Shown here piece by piece: positions 1 through 7,567 of a stretch of DNA of 64,000 bases (positions within the stretch are counted from its first letter, which is position 1; each line of letters opens with the position of its first letter). The DNA is taken from assembly GCF_000820305.1 (NCBI RefSeq), contig NZ_CDBH01000003.1, forward strand, positions 1-64,000, in the 5' to 3' direction. The DNA is from Aeromonas dhakensis. Its GTDB lineage: Bacteria > Pseudomonadota > Gammaproteobacteria > Enterobacterales > Aeromonadaceae. A program made the position numbers and the translations under genes. The notes under the pieces are model-generated. The model saw nothing but the letters and a program-made list of their open reading frames with translations, was not told the origin of the DNA and did no database searches.

Positions 1-31
1 TTCGCCATGCGAGAGTAGGATACTGCCAGGC
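1..31 (+). rRNA. rrf: 5S ribosomal RNA, 3' end only
   Basis: The first bases match the conserved 3' end of bacterial 5S rRNA, with the GCGAGAGTAG...GCCAGGC signature. The rest of the gene and presumably the whole rrn operon lie upstream of the window. A tRNA-Asp follows about 95 bases later, a common distal arrangement in gammaproteobacterial rRNA operons. The exact 3' boundary is an estimate. Confidence 0.85.
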
Positions 32-125
32 ACCCAATTAAACGGTGATGTGAAAGACATGACCGGCTGCGAGGATGACACCTCAGAATAAGCGGCAAAA
101 GATTTAGCGAAAGCTAACCGAATGC

Positions 126-202
126 GGAGCGGTAGTTCAGTCGGTTAGAATACCGGCCTGTCACGCCGGGGGTCGCGGGTTCGAGTCCCGTCCGCTCCGC
201 CA
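126..202 (+). tRNA. tRNA-Asp (anticodon GTC)
   Basis: The 77-base gene folds as a standard cloverleaf: acceptor stem GGAGCGG pairs with CCGCTCC, the anticodon loop reads CTGTCAC with anticodon GTC, the T arm carries GGTTCGAGTCC, and CCA is encoded. It is nearly identical to E. coli tRNA-Asp. It sits just after the 5S gene and is followed by an intrinsic terminator, so it is probably the last gene of the rRNA transcript. Confidence 0.97.
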
Positions 203-211
203 CTACTTAAG

Positions 212-240
212 AAGCCCAGTCGAAAGACTGGGCTTTTTTT
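212..240 (+). terminator. Terminator of the rrn/tRNA-Asp transcript
   Basis: An AAGCCCAGTC / GACTGGGCTT stem with a GAAA-type loop is followed directly by a run of seven T. It lies ten bases after the tRNA CCA end and closes the rRNA transcript. Confidence 0.93.
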
Positions 241-684
241 CGTTTCCGACACCGTCCTCATTTTCCCGAGTTGCCTCTTTTTCCTCACGCGACTCAGTAA
301 AACACGCAGAGCCAGACGGTGGTCATGTCGGGATGGAGCCACTCGACCCTGTGCTTCTGGTGGGCAGGGATATTGATGTGATCTCCCGGACCCTGCTGGA
401 TCAGCTGCTATCTTTGTCTCTCTTGCCTGCAATGATATTAGGGGAGAACGACACTCCACTGAGTGTCCTGGAAGACTGCAGAGCGCCTCTGTGCTCCGTA
501 CTCATACGGCGAAGTGCAGCTTGAATGTCTCGGCGCTTCTTTCAGGCCTTGAGAGAGGTCTTGTCGAAAGACACAGCCAAGGTATGGGCGAGAGTGACGA
601 GCAGCAGGAACAAGCGCAGGGACGTGGCATGCACAGCATCTGCAGCGTGAGTGATGTGATTGGGTTGTTTCTAATAAAAAGCGC
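241..684. other. Intergenic stretch without a recognisable gene
   Basis: About 440 bases between the rRNA operon terminator and the 3' end of the minus-strand CsrB RNA. Open frames here are short, lack good ribosome binding sites and resemble no family I recognise. I see no clear promoter pair or terminator other than those annotated at its borders. Confidence 0.5.
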
Positions 685-716
685 AAAAAGAAAAGGGGAC
701 GGCAGCTGCCGTCCCC
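685..716 (-). terminator. Rho-independent terminator of csrB
   Basis: On the minus strand an 11-bp GC-rich perfect palindrome (695-716, GGGGACGGCAG and its complement) is followed by TTTTCTTTTT (694-685). This is a strong intrinsic terminator and sets the 3' end of the RNA. Confidence 0.92.
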
Positions 717-1183
717 TCGAGTCATTTCGTCCAGTCCCTGAACTGCAACGCTCCCTGCAATCCCTGACTTTATCCTGATCCTTCGGAATATCCCCTTCCC
801 AATCCGTTGAGGTGTCCTGTGGCCATCCTAGCCTGGCAATCGATCCTGATTGCTGCACTCTCTCCATCCTGGAGGTGTCCGTTACCACATCCCGTGGTGT
901 TCCTTACGTCATCCTGACAGATAACCATCCGGGTTATCTCGCTTCATCCTGAAGCTGTCCTGCTCGCCTCCGGCGAGGTTCCTGTTCGTCCTGAAGAGCA
1001 ACAATCCTGCTGCTCTGCCTCATCCCTAGGTGTCCTCAACCACGTCCCGCGGTGTCCTGTATTCCCTTTGATAACCATCCTGGCTATCGGCCTCATCCTG
1101 AGGTGTTCCCTGCCCACGTCCTGTGGTTTATTCCCTGCTTATGCGCTGTTTCTGCATCCTGCCGAATCAGCTTCGTCCTTGTG
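685..1183 (-). ncRNA. csrB: CsrB-family CsrA-sequestering small RNA
   Basis: Read on the minus strand, this stretch carries about 35 GGA triplets, many as AGGAT/AGGAC/GGGAT, against about seven expected by chance. Many sit exactly in loops of short perfect hairpins: stems 884-888/894-898, 920-926/932-938, 941-945/951-955, 963-968/972-977, 1091-1094/1100-1103 and 1114-1117/1123-1126, each with GGA in the loop. That is the hallmark of CsrB/RsmB RNAs, which titrate the translational regulator CsrA away from mRNA. A sigma-70 promoter lies just upstream and a strong terminator ends it. At about 500 nt it is longer than E. coli CsrB (about 370 nt) and closer to Erwinia RsmB. The weak ORFs in this interval are not genes. 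The family call is secure from the pattern; the exact 5' end is inferred. Confidence 0.9.
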
Positions 1184-1189
1184 AGACTC

Positions 1190-1217
1190 ATATTAAGGGA
1201 ACCAGAGGGCGGAACAA
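1190..1217 (-). promoter_or_regulatory. Sigma-70 promoter of csrB
   Basis: On the minus strand a -35 TTGTTC (1217-1212) and a -10 TAATAT (1195-1190) are separated by 16 bases. The predicted start near 1183 begins the GGA-rich RNA almost immediately. Confidence 0.7.
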
Positions 1218-1353
1218 GGGAGGAGTTGGCGTTGTCGGTGTGATAGGAACGCTTAAACGATCATGGTTTTGATAATAAATTCATATTAATCATGGTGTTA
1301 GTTTGTTTCGCAGGAAATCATAAGGATTCAAAGATGGCTTCGCGTACGGTTCG

Positions 1354-1394
1354 ACACAGTGGCCTCTTACAGCGGCGATGGCTGATCTCTCACA
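1354..1394 (-). promoter_or_regulatory. Candidate UvrY/GacA binding sites upstream of csrB
   Basis: On the minus strand TGTGAGAGATC (1394-1384) and TGTAAG (1371-1366) lie about 180-210 bases upstream of the csrB start. UvrY/GacA sites in csrB/rsm promoters are 18-bp inverted repeats of the TGTAAG-N6-CTTACA type and in E. coli act from a similar far-upstream position. Here only left halves match well; the right halves are poor. This is a candidate, not a certain site. Confidence 0.45.
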
Positions 1395-1487
1395 CGCAAA
1401 AACAGGGCGAAAACGATGGTAAAAACAGGCTCAATTCGGAGGGTAAGGCTTAAAAATTAGTTGAATAAATATGCTCAAAAAGAATAC

Positions 1488-1514
1488 AAAAAGCCGGGCT
1501 TGGCCCGGCTTTTT
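1488..1514 (-). terminator. Bidirectional-type terminator after the WYL regulator
   Basis: A perfect AAAAAGCCGGGC / GCCCGGCTTTTT stem with a TTG loop lies ten bases past the stop codon of the minus-strand WYL gene, giving a T-run in either direction. Confidence 0.9.
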
Positions 1515-1523
1515 GAGAAGGTG

Positions 1524-2510
1524 TCAGCTGACGCGGCTACCCGGTGTCGGATATGCCTTGCGCAAGGACTCTGGCGCCAGCACTTCCAAGTTCCCGCTCA
1601 TGTTGTTGAGCCAGGTACGGAACTCCGGAGTGTCCTGCACCTCGGTTTCCACCACCACGCTGCGCTTGTCGTAGCGAGTCATGCGCGGGTTGTGGCCGGG
1701 GATCTGGCCGTCGACCAGGGTCGGGCAGTTGGCATCGATGCGACCGACGAAGCGGATCGGCCCGCTGACATCCTGGTACCCCTGATCGCGGATCAGTTTC
1801 TGGATATTGAAATCCTTCGGCTGGGTCGCGCTGAAGTTGGTCAGCTCCACGTTCTTGATGTGGTCGAACGGGATGCCGTAGACCTTGGGATCCAGCTCGG
1901 ACAGAGTGCAGAGCAGGGTCGGCCCCTCTGCCTGGTTCAGAATGCCGAGCGGATTGATGCGGTCATAGCAGAGCCACACGGTGCGCTCCTTGATGACACG
2001 CTGGATCTCGGCGCTGAACTTGCGGCCACGCCACAGAGCATCGCGGATCAGGGTGCTGCGGCGGATCTCCGGGTTGCCGGCAAACGGACGCGGTGACTGG
2101 TGCACGCTCTCGAGCCAGCGTTCCGCCAGTTCGCTCTGGCTGTCACGGATCACCTGGCTGGCCTTGTCGACCAGCGGGTTCAATTCGGTCAGGACACTGG
2201 CGGGCAGCAGCTGGCTGGCCTGGTCGCTCCAGGTTTTCAGCGCCACTGCCAGCGACAGCGGCATGATGTTGGCAAAATCGTTGAGGCCATGGCGCTCGAA
2301 GCACCAGCCGTGTGGTTTGCTGCGTTCATCCGAGGTGAGATCGAACAACCCCATGCCGGACATCTCTTCCAGGTCCCGTTGCACGGTACGCAGACTGACA
2401 TGAATGCCTTCTTCTTCCAGTTTTACCTGGAGTTGGCTGGCGGTCAGCTTGTAAGGGCGGTGCGGGATGCAACGCGCCAAGGTCAGTTGTCGTAACAGCT
2501 TCTTACTCAT
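1524..2510 (-). CDS. WYL-domain transcriptional regulator
   Basis: The protein (about 328 aa) begins with a winged-helix DNA-binding region, residues about 1-60, of the DeoR/HTH_11 kind (LSLRTVQRDLEEMSGMGLF-like segment). A WYL domain follows in the second half (around FSAEIQRVIKERTVWLCYDRINPLG). WYL proteins are ligand-sensing regulators that bind nucleic acids or nucleotides, several of them linked to DNA damage or phage defence. I place the start at 2510 because AAGG sits eight bases upstream; an in-frame ATG at 2525 would add five residues. The gene stands alone. Two tight palindromes built on GCGACA lie just upstream and suggest autoregulation. Target genes are unknown. Confidence 0.85.
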   Translation of the reverse strand: MSKKLLRQLTLARCIPHRPYKLTASQLQVKLEEEGIHVSLRTVQRDLEEMSGMGLFDLTSDERSKPHGWCFERHGLNDFANIMPLSLAVALKTWSDQASQLLPASVLTELNPLVDKASQVIRDSQSELAERWLESVHQSPRPFAGNPEIRRSTLIRDALWRGRKFSAEIQRVIKERTVWLCYDRINPLGILNQAEGPTLLCTLSELDPKVYGIPFDHIKNVELTNFSATQPKDFNIQKLIRDQGYQDVSGPIRFVGRIDANCPTLVDGQIPGHNPRMTRYDKRSVVVETEVQDTPEFRTWLNNMSGNLEVLAPESLRKAYPTPGSRVS

Positions 2511-2557
2511 GGTGCATGCCTTCACTGGTTTAGCGTTGAGTGTATCCTAGCCATGCC

Positions 2558-2600
2558 TTGCGACAGTCTATGTCGCAAGTTTTGCTGCGACAACTGTCGC
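2558..2600. promoter_or_regulatory. Double palindromic operator upstream of the WYL gene
   Basis: TTGCGACA-N5-TGTCGCAA (2558-2578) is a perfect inverted repeat, and nine bases on comes GCGACA-AC-TGTCGC (2587-2600). Four copies of the same hexamer half-site therefore lie within 43 bases, 48-90 bases upstream of the start codon. This is the layout of an autoregulatory operator, most simply for the adjacent regulator. Confidence 0.7.
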
Positions 2601-2766
2601 CATTTTCATACAAACCAAGCTAACTACATGATCATAAAAGAGAACGCTCTCTTTTCTGGCAGCAATTGAGGCTAAAAAATGATGAAAATTCGCCAAATGA
2701 AAGTGCTGTCTTACGGATTTGGCATAGAAGAAAAAACAGAAATGATGGGTAAGCGCAGAATATGAT

Positions 2767-2790
2767 GTGGAGGAGAGGACTCTCCTCCAC
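2767..2790 (-). terminator. Possible terminator hairpin after sirB2
   Basis: An 11-bp perfect stem (GTGGAGGAGAG and its complement, GA loop) lies 25 bases beyond the sirB2 stop. No T-run follows on the minus strand, so it may stabilise the 3' end rather than terminate by itself. Confidence 0.5.
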
Positions 2791-2814
2791 CGGGCGGGGA
2801 TTTTTGCTGTCGGA

Positions 2815-3201
2815 TCAGGCCAGCCAGGACCAGGCCGACTTGGTGATGGCGGCGCCCACCATGTAGCCGAATACCGCCAGGGCCGCGAGGCCGGCCACCA
2901 GCTTCTGACTGCGCGCAGGGCGCTTGAGCGCCATGACGCCGAGGCCGATGTAAACCACCAGCGCGATCAGCTTGGCCATCAGCCAGGGCTGCTGACCCGG
3001 GCTCATCTGCAGGGTCACCGCCAGCACTACCCCGAACAACAACAGGAAGGTGTCGTTGACATGGGGCAGGATCTTCAGCCACTTCTGCTGCAGGCGGGCA
3101 CTGCCCCCCAGGGCCAGCAGCCAGCGATAGAGGAACAGCAGCACGCTGACCAGCGCCAGCGTCATGTGCAGTTGTTTGAGCAGGGGGTAATAGGCAATCA
3201 T
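2815..3201 (-). CDS. sirB2: SirB2-family integral membrane protein
   Basis: A 128-aa hydrophobic protein with about four predicted transmembrane helices, of the SirB2 (YchQ) family. The family was named for a Salmonella locus that influences invasion gene expression, but its molecular function is not known. Family features seen are the N-terminal YPLLKQLHMTLALVS segment, the LPHVNDT motif after helix two, and a short alanine-rich C-terminal helix. Its ATG overlaps the kefB stop codon by four bases (ATGA), so it is translationally coupled to the antiporter, an unusual partner for this family. Confidence 0.85.
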   Translation of the reverse strand: MIAYYPLLKQLHMTLALVSVLLFLYRWLLALGGSARLQQKWLKILPHVNDTFLLLFGVVLAVTLQMSPGQQPWLMAKLIALVVYIGLGVMALKRPARSQKLVAGLAALAVFGYMVGAAITKSAWSWLA

Positions 3202-5054
3202 ATTGCTTCCTTGTCGTTGTCGGGCAGACCGCTGTTCCAGTTGTGGGCGTGAATGCGCTCCTGTCCTTCCTGATCGTCTTGCAGCAGATCGGAGAGGATG
3301 TCCCGGTATTGCAGGCTCTTGTTGATATAGGTGTGTTCGTCGTCCAGGTAGTTGACCTGCTCCCGCAGCAGCCAGTTGTCGTGCTGCTTGAAGGTCTGCC
3401 CGGCCCGCCAGGCCTGGTTGGCCCGAAAACCGAGCTGGGTCAGGGCTTCCACCCCCAGATCCACGGCGGAACCCAGGGTTTCCCGATACACGCTGCCCAC
3501 GCCCTGGCGCAGGATCTCGTGAGCGTGGGGACGATCCTGGGCTCGCGCCAGTATCTTAAGGTGCGGGAAGTGTTTCTTCACCATTTCAATCACTTCGAGT
3601 GAAGTCGCAGGGTCGTTGATGGAGAGCACCAGCAATTTGGCCTTGTGGGCACCGGCGGCGTGCAGCAGGTCGAGCCGGCTGGCATCCCCGTAGAACACCT
3701 GATAGCCATACTTGCGCAGCATCTCGATCTGGCTGGCATCCTGCTCGAGGATGGTGGTACCTATGCCGTGACCGTGCAGCAAACGACCCACTATCTGACC
3801 GAAGCGGCCGAAGCCAGCGATGATCACCGGGTGCTCCACCAGCTCCGGCTGTTCGTGCTGCGGGACCTCGCTCTGGTTGCGGTAGTCGAACCAGGGCTGG
3901 ATCACCCTATCGTTGAGTATCAGCAGCAGCGGCGTCAGCGCCATGGAGAGCGCCACCACCAGAGTCAGCAGGGCGATGGTATCCCCCGGCAATACCCTGT
4001 TCTGAGCGGCGAACGAGAACAGTACGAAGGCGAACTCCCCCCCCTGGGCCAGCGCCAACCCGAAGGTCCAGCGCTGGCTCGGCGAGATGCGGATGATGAA
4101 GCCGAGCGCCATCAACACCAGCCACTTGAGCAGCATCAGGCCGACCACCAGGGCCGGGATCAGCAGCGGATGTTCGGCAAATAGCCCGAAGTTGATGCCG
4201 GCGCCGACCGACATGAAGAAGAGGCCGAGCAGCAGCCCCTTGAACGGCTCTATGTCCGCCTCCAGCTCGTGGCGATATTCGCTGTCCGCCAGCACCACGC
4301 CGGCGAGGAAGGAGCCGAGAGCGGGGGAGAGGCCGACCGATTCCATCAGCACGGCGATGGCGATCACCAGCAGCAGGGCGGCGGCGACGAAGATCTCCCG
4401 CATGTGGGACTGGGCGATGGCGCGAAACACCGGGCGCATCAGGTAATGACCCCCCAGCACTATGCCGGAGATGGCGGCCACCACCAGCAGGCCGTGTTGC
4501 CAGCCGGCCAGCTCCGAGCTGCCGCTGCTGGCCACCGGCGCGATGGCCAGCAGCGGCAGGATCGCCAGGATGGGGATGACGGCGATGTCCTGGAACAGCA
4601 GCACGGCGAAGGCGGAGCGGCCGCTCTCGCTCTGCATCAGTTTGCGCTCCTGCAGGCTCTGCAGCACGATGGCGGTGGAGGAGAGCGCCAGGATGAGGCC
4701 GATGGCCAGCCCCTGTTGCCAGGGCAGGCCAATGAGGTGGGCCACGCCGGTCAGGGCTGCCGTGGTGAGCAGCACTTGCAGTCCGCCGGTGCCGAGAATG
4801 GGCCCCTTCAGCTGCCACAGCAGCGCCGGCCTGAGCTCCAGCCCGACCAGAAACAGCATCAGCACCACCCCGAACTCGGCGAAGTGCATCACATCTTTTT
4901 GCTCACCCACCAGCCCCAGCAGGAAGGGGCCTATGATGATCCCCGCCAGCAGGTAGCCGAGCACGGATCCCAGCCCCCAGCGCTTGGCCAGCGGTACCGC
5001 GATCACCGCGGCGGAGAGGTAGATGAAGGCATCGAACAGCAAACCGTGTCCCAT
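3198..5054 (-). CDS. kefB: KefB-type glutathione-gated K+/H+ antiporter (CPA2 family)
   Basis: The 618-aa protein has an N-terminal Na+/H+ exchanger-type membrane domain of 12-13 helices (residues about 5-380), with the conserved SSTAIVLQSL segment and the FQDIAVIPILAILPLL helix. A cytosolic KTN/TrkA-N Rossmann domain follows from about 405, with the nucleotide motif IAGFGRFGQ. In E. coli, KefB and KefC are held closed by glutathione and opened by glutathione adducts, acidifying the cytoplasm to protect from electrophiles. The gene upstream encodes a KefF/KefG-like flavoprotein, the expected ancillary subunit, which supports Kef rather than a generic CPA2 porter. It overlaps sirB2 downstream. 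Length fits KefB (about 600 aa). Confidence 0.9.
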   Translation of the reverse strand: MGHGLLFDAFIYLSAAVIAVPLAKRWGLGSVLGYLLAGIIIGPFLLGLVGEQKDVMHFAEFGVVLMLFLVGLELRPALLWQLKGPILGTGGLQVLLTTAALTGVAHLIGLPWQQGLAIGLILALSSTAIVLQSLQERKLMQSESGRSAFAVLLFQDIAVIPILAILPLLAIAPVASSGSSELAGWQHGLLVVAAISGIVLGGHYLMRPVFRAIAQSHMREIFVAAALLLVIAIAVLMESVGLSPALGSFLAGVVLADSEYRHELEADIEPFKGLLLGLFFMSVGAGINFGLFAEHPLLIPALVVGLMLLKWLVLMALGFIIRISPSQRWTFGLALAQGGEFAFVLFSFAAQNRVLPGDTIALLTLVVALSMALTPLLLILNDRVIQPWFDYRNQSEVPQHEQPELVEHPVIIAGFGRFGQIVGRLLHGHGIGTTILEQDASQIEMLRKYGYQVFYGDASRLDLLHAAGAHKAKLLVLSINDPATSLEVIEMVKKHFPHLKILARAQDRPHAHEILRQGVGSVYRETLGSAVDLGVEALTQLGFRANQAWRAGQTFKQHDNWLLREQVNYLDDEHTYINKSLQYRDILSDLLQDDQEGQERIHAHNWNSGLPDNDKEAI

Positions 5055-5124
5055 CAGCGGATCCTCCGCGCCGTGGTGGAGGCCGATGAAGGCAGGCCGG
5101 GCTGGCGCCCGGAGCGAGTTCGGG

Positions 5125-5724
5125 TCATGGGAGTACCTCCAGCAGATCGCGCAGATAGGGGCTGCCGCCGAGTTGTTCCGGGGTCAGCTGCTCGTCGCGC
5201 AGGGCGCACAGCAACTGGCGATAGTCTTGGCCGCAGCGGCGCAGCGCCTCCGGGTCCCGGATCTTGTGAAAGGAGTGCAGCACGAACGGGGGCAGCCAGC
5301 TCATGCCGCACAGCTGGGCCGTCTGCTGAAAGGGGAGCAGGAAGTCGAGCAGCGGGCGCTGGTTGTAGCCGGCGCTGCAGTAGGATTCGGGGGCACCGCC
5401 GGTGGTGATGGCCGACAGCCACTGCTTGCCGTTGAGGGCGTGGGCTTCCGGGCCATAGGCGTAGCCGTACTCCAGCACCAGATCCATCCACTCCTTCATG
5501 ATGGCGGGGCAGGAGTACCAGTAGAAGGGGTGCTGGAAGACGATGATGTCGTGTTCAGAGAGCAGGGCCTGCTCCCGCTTCACGTTGATGAACATGTCCG
5601 GGTAGTGCAGATAGAGGTCGTGCAGGGTGATGCCCTCCAGCCCGTCGATGGCCTGCAGCAGCTGCTTGTTGGCCCGGGAGCTCTGCAGCGCCGGGTGTGA
5701 GAAGATGACCAGAATGCGTTTCAT
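5125..5724 (-). CDS. kefG: KefG/KefF-like NAD(P)H quinone oxidoreductase, Kef ancillary protein
   Basis: A 199-aa flavodoxin-fold protein of the NQO1/YheR/KefF family. The N-terminus has the ILVIFSHPALQSSRANKQLL FMN-binding pattern; the middle has the FQHPFYWYSCPAIMKEWMDLVLEYGYAYG motif region and a TTGG loop. Such proteins bind FMN, reduce quinones and are needed for full activity of their Kef antiporter. The start at 5724 matches the family N-terminus (MKRILV); longer in-frame extension lacks similarity. It lies 70 bases upstream of kefB on the same strand, matching the kefG-kefB order of enterobacteria. KefF is the alternative name; the position next to kefB favours KefG. Confidence 0.85.
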   Translation of the reverse strand: MKRILVIFSHPALQSSRANKQLLQAIDGLEGITLHDLYLHYPDMFINVKREQALLSEHDIIVFQHPFYWYSCPAIMKEWMDLVLEYGYAYGPEAHALNGKQWLSAITTGGAPESYCSAGYNQRPLLDFLLPFQQTAQLCGMSWLPPFVLHSFHKIRDPEALRRCGQDYRQLLCALRDEQLTPEQLGGSPYLRDLLEVLP

Positions 5725-5780
5725 GGGGTCCTGACCTGAAGAGGAGTGGATGCCGGCAAAAGATGCATTGCGCAGCGACG

Positions 5781-6626
5781 TTAACAAGAAGCGCCGTGGC
5801 CCGCCAGCTCCGGGATCAGCTCGCGCAGCGCCGGATTGAGGGTCTGGTGGGCGGGATAGCAGAGGCCGATGCGCCGGAACATCCGTGGTCCGCGCACCGG
5901 CACGGTACACAGACCCGCTTCGTCCTCCACCAGTCCGTCCGGCAGAAAGCTGATGCCGACCCCGGCCAGCACCAGCGCCATCACCAGCCCCTTGCTCTCG
6001 GCCTTGGCCACCAGATTGAGGGTGAGCCGGTCACAGGCCAGCAGGCCTATGGTTTGCTGATGGGCTTCGCAGGGAGGGCACTCAATAAAATCATAATGTT
6101 GCAGCTCGGCCAACTCGAGTTGCTGGCGGCTGGCGAGGGGATGGTCGCGGCGCACGCACAAGACATAATCCTCCTCCCACAGCGGCAGGAAGATTTCGTC
6201 CTCCCGGCGCAGAGCATCCAGAGTCAGCCGACAGTCGGCAGGCGTCCCGTAATCGGAGAGGGTGAGATCCAGCTCGGGCAGTACCGCCTGCACCTGCTGC
6301 AGCAATCCCGCCACCCGCCGCCGGCTCAGGTCCGGCATGATGGCCATGTTGAGCCGCGCACGCGTCGCCTTCTGGCGAAACAGCGCCGGCAGCCGGCGCG
6401 CCTCTTCCACCAGCTTGACCGCGTGGGGATAGAGGTAATGGGCCTGATCCCTGGCCGCCACCCCCTTCTTGCCCCGGATGAACAGGCTGTCACCCAGGGT
6501 CTCTTCCAGCTGGCGCAGCCCCGCCGAGAGGGAGGGCTGGCTGACGTGGCAGCGTTCGGCCGCCGCCGTGATGTTCTTCTCTTCATAGATGGCGATGAAG
6601 AAGCGCAGCAGTCTCAGATCCAGCAT
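5781..6626 (-). CDS. LysR-family transcriptional regulator
   Basis: A LysR-type regulator of about 281 aa with an N-terminal winged helix (LRFFIAIYEEKNITAAAERCHVSQPSLS) and a periplasmic-binding-protein-like effector domain from about residue 90. I chose ATG 6626 because the family usually starts right before the LRLLRFF segment; ATG 6638 and the longer 6680 are possible, but 6680 would run into the operator-like repeat at 6678-6694. It is divergent from the SDR oxidoreductase, the usual arrangement for a LysR protein and its target. It could also act on the kefG-kefB genes downstream on its own strand. The effector is unknown. Confidence 0.85.
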   Translation of the reverse strand: MLDLRLLRFFIAIYEEKNITAAAERCHVSQPSLSAGLRQLEETLGDSLFIRGKKGVAARDQAHYLYPHAVKLVEEARRLPALFRQKATRARLNMAIMPDLSRRRVAGLLQQVQAVLPELDLTLSDYGTPADCRLTLDALRREDEIFLPLWEEDYVLCVRRDHPLASRQQLELAELQHYDFIECPPCEAHQQTIGLLACDRLTLNLVAKAESKGLVMALVLAGVGISFLPDGLVEDEAGLCTVPVRGPRMFRRIGLCYPAHQTLNPALRELIPELAGHGASC

Positions 6627-6677
6627 AAGCCCAACCATAGTTTTTTCAGATGATAACCAGCGGAAAACAATATTTAT

Positions 6678-6694
6678 CACTGATGGATGCAGTG
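6678..6694. promoter_or_regulatory. LysR-type operator candidate between the LysR gene and SDR gene
   Basis: CACTG-N7-CAGTG is a perfect interrupted palindrome located between the divergent genes, 75 bases upstream of the SDR start. Spacing and symmetry fit a LysR binding site. An outer ATCACT/AGTGAT pair (6676-6705) encloses it. Confidence 0.45.
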
Positions 6695-6769
6695 ACTATA
6701 GTGATCCCGTTCCGTGCTGGCCAGCCGCTTGTTTGCTCAAACCGACTCTTGAATCAGAAGGAAAACATC

Positions 6770-7492
6770 ATGTCCAAGCCTCTCGTCGTGATCACCGGTG
6801 CCTCCGCCGGGATCGGTGCCGCCATCGCCCGCGCCTTCTCGGCCGCCGGCCATCCGCTGCTGTTGCTGGCCCGCCGGGTCGAGCCCATGCAGGCGCTGGG
6901 CCTGCCCGATACCCTCTGCATCGGGGTCGACGTGACCGACACCGCCGCCATGAAAGCCGCCATCCAGCAGGCCGAGGCGCAATTCGGTCCGGTCGGCTGC
7001 CTGGTCAACAATGCCGGCGTCATGCTGCTGGGCCAGGCCGACGTGCAGGATCCGGCCGAGTGGCAGCAGATGCTCAACATCAACGTGATGGGGGTGTTGA
7101 ACGGTGTTCACGCCGTGCTGGCCGGGATGAAGGCGCGCCGCAGCGGCACCATCATCAACATCAGCTCCATCGCCGGTCGCAAGACCTTCCCGAACCATGC
7201 CGCCTACTGCGCCACCAAGTTCGCGGTACACGCCCTGACCGAAAACATCCGGGAAGAGGTGGCCGATGTCGGCGTGCGGATGGTGACCATAGCCCCAGGC
7301 GCGGTGGAGACCGAGCTGCTCAGCCACACCACGGACGAGAGCATCAAGGCCGGCTACCACGACTGGAAGGATCAGATGGGCGGCGTCATTGCGCCCGAGG
7401 TGATCGCCGAGGCAGTGCTCTATGCATGGAACCAGCCGGCCAATGTCTGCGTGCGCGAGATCGTGTTGGCGGCCACCCGTCAGCAACCTTGA
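6770..7492 (+). CDS. Short-chain dehydrogenase/reductase (SDR family)
   Basis: A 240-aa classical SDR. The N-terminal TGASAGIG is the cofactor motif, NNAGV follows at about 80, and the catalytic Ser-Tyr-Lys triad is in NISSIAG and YCATK. The lack of an acidic residue after beta-2 and an arginine pair (LLARRVE) suggest NADP(H) preference. It belongs to the group including YdfG and clavulanate-type dehydrogenases; the substrate cannot be told from sequence. The start has a strong AGAAGGA site seven bases upstream; an in-frame upstream ATG at 6650 would include the operator region and is rejected. It is divergent from a LysR regulator and probably controlled by it. Confidence 0.88.
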   Translation: MSKPLVVITGASAGIGAAIARAFSAAGHPLLLLARRVEPMQALGLPDTLCIGVDVTDTAAMKAAIQQAEAQFGPVGCLVNNAGVMLLGQADVQDPAEWQQMLNINVMGVLNGVHAVLAGMKARRSGTIINISSIAGRKTFPNHAAYCATKFAVHALTENIREEVADVGVRMVTIAPGAVETELLSHTTDESIKAGYHDWKDQMGGVIAPEVIAEAVLYAWNQPANVCVREIVLAATRQQP

Positions 7493-7510
7493 TGGAGGCT
7501 GACTGGAAGA

Positions 7511-7533
7511 GGGGGAGGGCTTGACCCTCCCCC
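7511..7533 (+). terminator. Hairpin downstream of the SDR gene
   Basis: GGGGGAGGG and CCCTCCCCC form a nine-bp stem with a CTTGA loop, 19 bases after the SDR stop. There is no T-run, so it is a weak or Rho-assisted terminator candidate. Confidence 0.5.
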
Positions 7534-7567
7534 TGGGCCAGGGGTTACCATAGGCCACCTTTCGTCA

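Noticed and set aside
145-888. Several overlapping ORFs of 60-130 codons on both strands across the spacer and the csrB region
   Set aside because: They overlap a tRNA or the structured RNA, have biased low-complexity composition and no ribosome sites; the GGA-hairpin pattern explains the sequence better.
720-1180. Regularly spaced TCCTG-like short repeats resembling a CRISPR or REP array
   Set aside because: Repeat units are only five to fifteen bases, spacing is irregular and each is its own hairpin; this is the CsrA-binding motif series of a CsrB RNA.
2767-5491. Long ORFs antisense to sirB2/kefB (for example 3243-3602, 3907-4818, 4269-5408)
   Set aside because: They are high-GC shadow frames, rich in His/Gln/Arg, opposite conserved proteins with clear motifs.
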